64,000 nucleotides of DNA, taken from Chloranthus sessilifolius. Taxonomy: Eukaryota; Streptophyta; Magnoliopsida; Chloranthales; Chloranthaceae. A program made the position numbers and the translations under genes. The notes under the pieces are model-generated. The model was not told the origin of the DNA and made no database searches. It saw only the letters and a list, made by a program, of their open reading frames with translations. The stretch lies in NCBI GenBank assembly GCA_021018995.1, contig CM037587.1:17361366-17425365 (forward strand), written 5' to 3'. Within the stretch, counting starts at the first letter, position 1; every line of letters begins with the position of its first letter. Shown piece after piece: positions 56,757 to 64,000 of this stretch.

Positions 56757-59220
56757 TGTAATATCCCAAAAAATTGACCATGTGACTTTGACCTTGAGAT
56801 CCGTGCCCGATTGATCGTAGGTTTGACCAAGTAATGGTCAAACATTGAGTTCATGAAGTTATGTACTAATGTGGGATTAGTGTGACCTAAGTGTAGTGTA
56901 TTGTGTTAAGTTGCAGTCACATACACCTATCTCTGGTGTATGTGTTTAACACACAAGGCCAAGAGAGGATATAAGGGTTTTAATAACCCTAGTTGCCTTT
57001 TTGCTTTGGTTGTTCAAAAGAGAGTTAAGAGGAGAGAGAGAGGAGTAAAGAGGAGTTATTGAGGAAGAAGTGAATGCAAATTAAAGGGAAAATTAGAACA
57101 TTCATTGACAGATTCAAAGCGATTGGGATCGTGAAGCAAATGATGAAACCCTAGCCATCAAACCCAACAAATCAATCCCTTGAAGGGATTCTTGAGGTAT
57201 GTTTTAAATTGAAGTTAATGCATAGATGTATGATGGTTAAGATTCAGTCAATATAGTTTAAAAAGGATAGATTAAAGGCTTAGAAAAGAAGGGAAAAGAT
57301 TTGAAAGAACAGTCCGAAAGGCTGAATCTGGCCAAATCGATTAATCAAAATTGGGATTCGATTAATCAGTTTTGGCCAAGAAGTTGAAAAGTCATGAAAG
57401 CCCGATTTCGATTAATCGAATTATATTTTGATTAATCGATTTGGATTTTGATTAGTCGATTTGAAAATCGACTAATCGATTGGGTACCTCCAGTGGCTGG
57501 AGAAAAGAGACCTGGAGAAATCGACTAATCGAGTTGGGAAATCGATTAATCGATTTTGGATTTCGATTAATCGATTTGGGATCGACTAATCGATTTCAGA
57601 GTTTCGACCACTCGATTTGAGAAACGATCTTATTATGTTAGAGACTTCGATTAATAGATTTGGGATCGAATAATCAAATTTTAATCTCGATTAATCGATT
57701 TGGGTTTCGATTAATCGATTTTGACAGTTTTGCTTGGCTTTCTATATTTTCTTTGAGATTCATAGAGGGTCCAGGACTTTCTTCATTACATCTTTAGTGA
57801 TGTATTGCATGTGTTATGATGTACCATAGGTTGCACGTGTGAAAGCGAGCACAAGGAGCTGCGTGAGACCTTGATGCTTGGACCATCAGAAACTTGAGGT
57901 AGGGAACACCTTGAATATGTACTTTAATTAGAAGAGCATATATGTAGTGATATAATTATCAGATTTGAAGCTGTTTTAACTATGAAAATCTTTGTGAAAA
58001 TGGGTGCGTGTGTGACACTAAGAATGTGATAAAGGCATCTGTGTGATGCAAGTAATTAAGAACAAGTAATCTAATGATATTGAGACATCCCCAGGGGATG
58101 AGAAAGTAATAAAGGCATTAGGTGCGATGCGGGTATGTATACATCCCAGGGATGTATATATATATAATTGAATAATTATTGTTGAGACCTAACTGATATA
58201 AGATAGCACACTTATACGGTGAACAACTATATGTAAAGTACATGTTAGTTTTGTTATTTGAGGTTTGATAGGATACCCCACCGACGTGGCGGGATACCCA
58301 CGACTGACGCGATAGGATATCCGTGACCGATACGGCGGCTAATCCGTATACTAGTGCGGAGGTTTATCCGTAACAGTAAGCACATCCCAGGGATGTTGAG
58401 ATGAGTTTTAACCCCGCTGCCTAGTGAAAAAGGGGCTTGGGTTGTATTCCCAGGGAATACTTCATAACAACTGTCTATTTAGATAATGATGAAGGGTATC
58501 TCATCGGGGCTCGATGCTATATTGCTCGGGGATTACTTAAGTTGAAGATTTAAGTTTTACTTTAGGCCCGTTTCAGTGTCATTCATGATAAATCAACAGT
58601 AAAGTAAGACATGCTAATTATCAGTAAACTTGAATGCAATTCATCAGTTTTTAAACTATTTTCTAGCAAATGCATAGACACATCATGCTTAGAATATCAT
58701 GGAATATATGTGAGTCTTAATTTATATGTTCATTGTGTTTGTTCTCTATTGAGCTAGGATGTAGCTCACCCTTTAGACTATACGTCGCAGGTCCACTGAT
58801 AGCAGCAGTTGAGGCTTTCGGGAGACGTAGATCCGGGTGATTCGGATTACGTGTCTGGAGACGAGTTGGAGCCTCCACCCGAGGACTTCTTCTAGGAGAC
58901 TCTGCTGTGTACTTTGATAGAGAGTAGTTTTGAGAGCAAATTTGTACGGCTTGGTATGTCAAGCCTTTTATTTTGATAAACATATAATTAGATTGGATAA
59001 TTCTTTTGACGAACCATCTGGGGTGATATGTTTTTTACCGATGGTTCGGGTCGGTTCTCTGTTCATGCAGTGGCATGAAAGTAGATCTATCTTTTGAATA
59101 TGCCAGTTGGGCATATTAACTGTTTCCGCTTTATGAGATTATTGACTTTATTTATTTAATTGTGCTTGGCGGAGGATCGTCTTGATAGCCTTTGGTTTGA
59201 ATGCCAAAATTGGGTCATCA
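56757..59220 (+). mobile_element. 5' LTR of the gypsy element (2.46 kb)
   Basis: Starts TGTAATATCCCAAAAAATTG, ends near GGGTCATCA just before the primer site. The start is fixed by comparison with the uninterrupted units of the gag-only array; the end by the other LTR copy (CTGTCACA at 1811-1818) and the primer site. It contains the palindromic ATCGATTAATCGAT array (57335-57730), the CCCAGGG palindromes (58083-58462), the conserved hairpin block (58751-58790) and a frameshifted acidic tail (58805-58893). Confidence 0.9.
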
Positions 59221-59223
59221 TAA

Positions 59224-59236
59224 TTAGTATCAAAGC
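59224..59236 (+). other. Primer binding site (degenerate initiator tRNA-Met)
   Basis: TTAGTATCAAAGC matches the usual TGGTATCAGAGC at all but three positions, and lies immediately after the LTR. Confidence 0.7.
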
Positions 59237-59373
59237 AATTTCTTTTAGAAACTTTGACAATCATTCTTTTGTCAGAACATAGGGACTTCTGCTAATGAAA
59301 ACTTTGTTTTCATGTGTAGACCGTTATATCTTCTAGAGGAAAGGGCCGACCCAGGGGCTGTCATAGTAAAAGC

Positions 59374-60700
59374 TTGCGTAGTCGAGATGATTTTATCTCA
59401 GATTCCAATAGAGTACCCATAGGAGATGGAGGGGCTTCTGGCAGTAGTGGCCAAGGGAGCCAATATCAGGGAGAGAATCAAGATCGAGATCGTCAGGATC
59501 AAGATCAGAGAGAACAAGAAAGAGTTAGAGAAAGAAATGAGGATAGAGAGGAGCGTCAAAGGATGATGCACACCATGGAAACAGGCAAAGATCTTTGGCT
59601 CATACGACTCATGAGCAAGATCACCACAAACACCTCCAAAGGGGCTACACCACATGACATCTTCGCTTTTGAGAGTTTAGGAGGATGAGGCCTCCTAGCT
59701 TTTCTTGACAGGGAGAGCCCATAGTGGCAGAGCATTGGCTGAGTGAGATGGAGAAGGTATTCAGTGTACTGATGTGCACGGAGGACGAGAGCGTCCATTG
59801 GGCAGCCTACATGCTAGACGGAGAGGCTGGGCCTTGGTGGAAGTCCGTTTCACGGACTAGGGCCCAGGAGACTCCAGATATGCCCTGGACTTGGGATGAG
59901 TTTGTAGAGGAATTCAACAAGCAGTATTTTCCAGAGGTGGTGAGGAGCCAGATGGAAATTCCATTTTTACAATTGGTGCAAGGGAAGATGAGTGTGAGAG
60001 AGTACGGAGTGGAGTTCATGCGACTCGCTTGCTTTGCGCCCAACTATGTCATCACTGAAATGATAAGAGCAAAGAGGTTTCAGCCAGGATTGAGACCGGA
60101 CGTGAGGGGAGGAGTAGCACCATTTCAACTGAGGACCTATGGTGAGGTCATGAGCAAAGCACTCGTAGTGGAGGAGGAGAATAATAATAAATATCGCCAG
60201 AGAGAGCAACAGGGAAGGTGGAACACGGATCAGAGCAGAACGGGAAATTATGAACCGGTGAACAAAAAGCCAAGGTTCATACCAAACAATCAGAAACCAC
60301 CGTTCCAGGGAGGTTATGGGAGACCAGCGTAGCAGATATTTCCATTGCTCGCGTCGGGGAGACCGATACGCTACGAGAGCCCTGCTATCACTACCGACGC
60401 TACAGTCACACAGCGGGCTTCTCGAGCAGCTTCTTCCACACCTCGTGAGACTTGTGCCAAGTGTGGCAAGCCTCACAAGGCAGCGGACTGTAGGATAGGC
60501 ACTCGGGGTTGTTTTTGATGTGGCAAGGTGGGCCACTTGATCAAGGAATGCCCTGAGATGAACAAAGGAAAGACGGCTTCAGTACCTATTCCACGACTGA
60601 TACAAGCAAGGAAGCCGATCGTCCAAGGAAGAGCCTACGCAGTCACAGATCAAGAGGCTCATAACACAAATGGCATGATTCAAGGTGAGCTTCCTTTTAA
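59374..60700 (+). pseudogene. gag: gypsy gag with two zinc knuckles, broken
   Basis: The N-terminal part (59374-59680, rich in R, D, Q and E) is in one frame. After a frame change the core continues from 59685 (MRPPSFS, a stop, then EPIVAEHWLSEMEKVFSVLM), through GPWWKSVSRTRAQETPDMPW, FVEEFNKQYFPEVVRSQMEI, FLQLVQGKMSVREYGVEFMR and FQPGLRPDVRG. A stop at 60330 separates this from CAKCGKPHKAADC and CF-stop-CGKVGHLIKEC (stop at 60516), all in one frame to about 60700. Gag packages the element RNA. Its core is very similar to the three gag-only copies at 43303, 49194 and 55103, differing mainly at the N-terminus and in the linker before the zinc knuckles. Confidence 0.88.
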
Positions 60701-60852
60701 ATAAAGAATTTAAATTCTTAAAATCTTAGATAGAGAATGTGCATCTACATATAGAAAATATAAGAGAAACTTGCATGTAATAAATTCTGGTATGATAATG
60801 AACAATATATATATATGTGTATGTATGGTAAGGTATGTTACAAATATATAAG
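60685..60852 (+). other. AT-rich insertion of about 165 bp between gag and protease
   Basis: After NGMIQ the frame runs into AT-rich DNA with (TA)n pieces that has no counterpart in related elements. Coding sequence resumes near 60856 (SDVTYEARVLIDPGST) in another frame. It begins with GGTGAGC and ends near ATAAG, like an intron, but joining these sites does not restore the frame. Confidence 0.55.
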
Positions 60853-61247
60853 AAGGGAAGCGATGTGACATACGAAGCTCGAGTGTTGATAGACCCAGGG
60901 TCTACTCTCGCTTCACCAAGAGGATGAAAGTCGACCCAGAGGAGTTAGACTTCATTTTAACAGTGACTATTCCTACTGGGAAATCGGTTGATACCGAAAA
61001 GGGTTGCAACTCCGTGATCGTGAGGGTCATGGATGGAGATGTCTTTGAGCTACCGGCAAACCTAATTCTGTTAGACATGCAAGGATTCGACGTGATCCTT
61101 GGCATGGATTGGTTATCGACTCACTGTGCTACGGTAGATTGTAAGAAAAAGGTCGTCATCTTCAGACCCAACACGAGGAGATCATTTAAATTTAGAGGAG
61201 AGAGGTCGACACACCTACCACTTATCTCGGCAGTCAGGGCCGAGTGA
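60853..61247 (+). pseudogene. pol: gypsy aspartic protease, frameshifted
   Basis: The active-site strand EARVLIDPGST is readable at 60874-60906. Directly after it a small deletion removes the usual hydrophobic stretch and shifts the frame, which continues from about 60912 as RFTKRMKVDPEELDFILTV, ILLDMQGFDVILGMDWLSTH and CKKKVVIFRPN to 61247. The D-x-x-D-V-I-L-G-M-D-W-L block is the standard second half of chromovirus protease. It would cut the Gag-Pol polyprotein. Broken in this copy. Confidence 0.85.
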
Positions 61248-62096
61248 TTGATTAGAAAAGGGTGTAGTGGATACTTTGCGCTCTTGAAGGAAAATAAAGA
61301 GGAGAAGAATGTTATATCTGAGATAGTAGTTGTGCGAGACTTTGCCGATGTATTTCCCAAGGAGTTACTCAGATTACCTCCAGAGAAAGAAATAGAATTC
61401 ACCATCGACTTAGCACCAGGAACGAAGCATATTTCTAAAGCACCATACAGAATGGCTCCTGCTGAGTTGATGGAGTTGAAAGAGCAGTTACAAGAATTAA
61501 TGGACAATGGGTTTGTTAAACCGAGTGTGTATCCATGGGGAGCACCGGTCTTGTTTGTAAAGAATAAAGATGGGTCAATGCGTCTGTGCATTGACTATCG
61601 ATAATTGAATAAACTCACAATTAAGAATCGATACCCTTTGCCTAGGATAGATGACCTATTTGATCAACTACAAGGAGCGAAGTACTTTTCCAAGATCGAT
61701 CTGAGATCTGGATACCATCAGTTGAGAGTCAAGGCAGAGGATATTCAGAAGACTGCATTCAAGACTCGATACAGACACTATGAGTTCCTAGTGATGCCGT
61801 TTGGGTTGACAAATGCCCCAGCATCATTCATGGATTTGATGAATAGGGTGTTTAAACCACACCTAGACTCTTGTGTCGTAGTGTTTGTTGACGACATCCT
61901 GATTTATTCAAAATTAGAGGAAGAGCATGAGAAGCACTTGAGAGTAGCCCTACAGACTCTACGTGAACACCAGCTGTATGCCAAGCTCAGCAAATGTGAG
62001 TTTTGGTTAGAAGAAGTTAGCTTTTTGGGACATGTCGTCTCAAAGCTTGGTGTCATTGTAGATCCAGCAAAGATCGAAGCAATGGTGAATTAGGAG
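61248..62096 (+). pseudogene. pol: gypsy reverse transcriptase, two stops
   Basis: One frame runs through the domain, with stops at 61602 (after RLCIDYR) and 62094 (after AMVN). Motifs: [88 protein letters not shown], the catalytic FVDDILIYS at 61884-61910 and SFLGHVVS. The two stops can be explained by CAA to TAA and TGG to TAG. The polymerase converts element RNA to DNA. All catalytic aspartates are present. Confidence 0.93.
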
Positions 62097-62700
62097 CAAC
62101 CAAAGACCGTGACCGACATCCGCAGTTTCCTTGGATTGGCGGGTTACTATCGACGTTTCGTTGAGGGTTTTTCAAAAATATTAGGACCACTCATGAGACT
62201 TACACGGAAAGATGCAAGGTTTGAATGGAGTGAGGTATGCGAAAAGAGTTTTCAAGAACTCAAGAAGAGACTCACTTCAGCTCCAATGTTAGCTATTCCT
62301 TTAGGCAGTGGAGGGTTTGCAGTGTATAGTGATGCTTCGTATACTGGTTTGGGCTATGTGTTTAATCAACACAAAAAGGTGATAGCGTATGGGTCGAGAC
62401 AGTTGAAAGAGCATGAGAAGAATTATCCGACACATGACCTGGAATTAGCAGTGATCATTTTCGCGCTCAAAATTTGGAGACATTACTTGTACGGTGAGAC
62501 ATTTGAGATTTTCACCGACCACAAGAGCCTCAGATATCTGTTTACACAAAAGGAACTAAATATGAGGCAGCGAAGATGGATGGAGTTCCTTAAAGACTAT
62601 GATTGTTCCATACAGTACCACCCAGGCAAGGCTAATGTAGTGGCTGACGCCTTGAGTCGGAAGAGTTCAGCTCAATTGGCTAGTTTAATTTTGGGTATGC
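62097..62700 (+). pseudogene. pol: gypsy RNase H domain
   Basis: It continues the RT frame with [40 protein letters not shown] (first acidic residue), [20 protein letters not shown] (glutamate), [20 protein letters not shown] (aspartate) and [15 protein letters not shown] (last aspartate). It degrades the RNA strand during reverse transcription. The domain is intact, with no stop inside. Confidence 0.93.
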
Positions 62701-64000
62701 ACAGATGGAAATTGTTTGAAGGTCTGGCACTATATGATGCAAACATTGAGTCTCAAGCTACAGGAGCCTTCTTGGCTAATATCTCAGTGAGACCGATGAT
62801 ATTTGAACATATCCATGAACTACAGATGAAAGACCTGACGCTAACAAAGATTCATCAAGATGTAACTGAAGGCATTACATCTGAGTTTTCGATCAAGGAG
62901 GGTGGTTCCTTATTGTTCAAGGGCCGCCTCTGTATTCTGGACAATACTGATCTACGGCGAACAATACTTGATGAATCTCACAAATCAAGCTATGCTATCC
63001 ACCCGGGAAGCACAAAGATATATCAAGACTTGAAAAAGAATTACTGGTGGAGAGGCTTGAAACAAGATGTGGCAGAGTACGTGTCGCGGTGTTTGACGTG
63101 CCAACAAGTGAAGATCAATCATAGACATCCCGCAGGTCTATTGCAGCCTCTACCTATACCGGAATGGAAGTGGGAATCGATTTCTATGGATTTCATCATT
63201 GGACTACCGCGTACTGCAAAGAAGTACAATGCCATTTGGGTAGTGGTCGATCGATTGACCAAGTCAGCGCACTTCTTGCCTTACAACACGATGTACACTG
63301 CGGGAAGACTGGCAGAGCTGTATATGGAGATTGTCCGTTTGCATGGGATTCTGAGTAGCATTGTTTCAAACTATGACCCATTGTATACATCAAAGTTTTG
63401 GAAGAAATTTCAAGAAGGAATGGGAACGCGATTAGATTTCAGTACGGCATTTCATCCGCAAACTGACGGACAGACTGAGAGGGTCAATCAGATCATTGAG
63501 GACATGCTGAGAGCATGTATGTTAGAATTGCAAGGATCGTGGGATCAGCACCTACCCTTGATTGAGTTTGCATATAACAACAATTTTTAAACAAGCATTG
63601 GGATGGCACCATATAAAGCACTTTACGGACAAAGATATAGATCGCCCATCAATTGGAAAAAAACGGGTGAGAAATTCGTTTTGGGACCCGAAATACTTGA
63701 AGATAATGCCACCTATGTTCGTATGATAAGGGGAAAACTCAAAGTGGCTCAGAGTAGATAGAAAAGCTATGCCGATATTAAGCAGACGAGTGTAGACTTC
63801 AAGGTGGGTGAACACGTGCTCGTGAAAGTGTCACCTATGAAGGGGGTGATGAGGTTTGGAAAGAGAGGGAAGCTAAGGCCCCGCTATCTTGGACCTTTTG
63901 AAGTTTTGGGTCGAGTAGGAGAAGTTGCTTACCGCATTGGATTGCTACCATTATTCGATCAAGTACACAACATATTCCACGTGTCTATGCTTAGGAAATA
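62701..64000 (+). pseudogene. pol: gypsy integrase, C-terminus off the window, altered catalytic residue
   Basis: The zinc-binding region ([28 protein letters not shown]) is followed by the catalytic core: [13 protein letters not shown] with the first aspartate, and [20 protein letters not shown] with the glutamate. Between them [15 protein letters not shown] has asparagine (63369-63371) where the family has the second catalytic aspartate, a G-to-A change. Stops lie at 63588-63590 (after NNF) and 63759-63761. The C-terminal GPFEVLGRVGEVAYRI and FHVSMLRKY blocks are present; a chromodomain would follow. The enzyme inserts element DNA into the genome. Confidence 0.92.

Larger units (their letters stand above)
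56757..64000 (+). mobile_element. Ty3/gypsy chromovirus (Tekay/Del-like) element, right end off the window
   Basis: Order seen: LTR (56757-59220), primer binding site, gag with zinc knuckles, protease, reverse transcriptase, RNase H, integrase. This gag-PR-RT-RH-IN order is that of Ty3/gypsy. The integrase C-terminus and expected chromodomain continue past 64000. At least seven in-frame stops, frame changes in gag and around protease, and a changed integrase residue show that this copy is not functional. It is inserted in unit 3 of the gag-only array in the opposite orientation. Confidence 0.92.

Noticed and set aside
60685..60852. Possible intron between gag and protease in the gypsy element
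   Set aside because: GGTGAGC and an AG end are present, but joining them puts the protease out of frame and no good polypyrimidine tract is seen. An AT-rich insertion is simpler.
1..64000. tRNA, rRNA or small RNA genes
   Set aside because: None was seen by eye. The only tRNA-like signals are short primer binding sites complementary to initiator tRNA-Met.

Overview
The window is nuclear DNA of a flowering plant with a transposon-rich genome. The evidence is plant-type Ty3/gypsy chromovirus elements primed by initiator tRNA-Met, a plant En/Spm (CACTA) transposon, a plant L1-type LINE relic, and exon fragments whose closest known proteins are plant CDC27/APC3, plastid HSP70 and an ecdysoneless (ECD/SGT1)-like protein. 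No complete host gene was found. Nearly everything is mobile DNA, much of it nested and much of it broken by C-to-T or G-to-A nonsense codons. The species cannot be named from the sequence.

Layout, left to right. 1-1818 is the 3' part of a gypsy LTR, the same family as the element at the right edge. 1819-7790 is read as the 3' end of a second, Tat/Ogre-like element: a 30-bp/189-bp minisatellite, a G-rich polypurine tract and a 4.4-kb LTR. 7791-10099 is a patch of older host DNA holding three consecutive exons of CDC27/APC3. 10100-34902 is one 24.8-kb CACTA transposon with matching terminal repeats and a TAA target duplication. It carries a TNP2-type transposase gene and a second En/Spm gene (both on minus, multi-exon, decayed), plus captured exon fragments. 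A solo LTR with its GCATA duplication, a LINE relic and several small elements are nested in it. 34906-39131 is non-coding repeat-like DNA with a (TA)n tract and a perfect-TIR MITE.

39132-56756 is a head-to-tail array of three units of a gag-only (TR-GAG type) LTR element on the minus strand. Each unit is an LTR of about 3.5 kb plus a 2.4-kb interior holding one gag and no pol. From 56757 to the window end an autonomous-type gypsy element (Tekay/Del-like) on plus has inserted into the 5' leader of the third unit. It has a 2.46-kb LTR, primer site, gag, protease, RT, RNase H and integrase, and runs off the edge. Its gag is clearly related to that of the gag-only array, so a relative of it is the likely source of the enzymes the array lacks.

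The most unusual signals are the CACTA element's gene-fragment cargo and its position next to CDC27 exons, the gag-only tandem array, and modules shared by otherwise different LTRs: a conserved hairpin block, an acidic coding-like tail, and a family-specific array of self-complementary CGA motifs.
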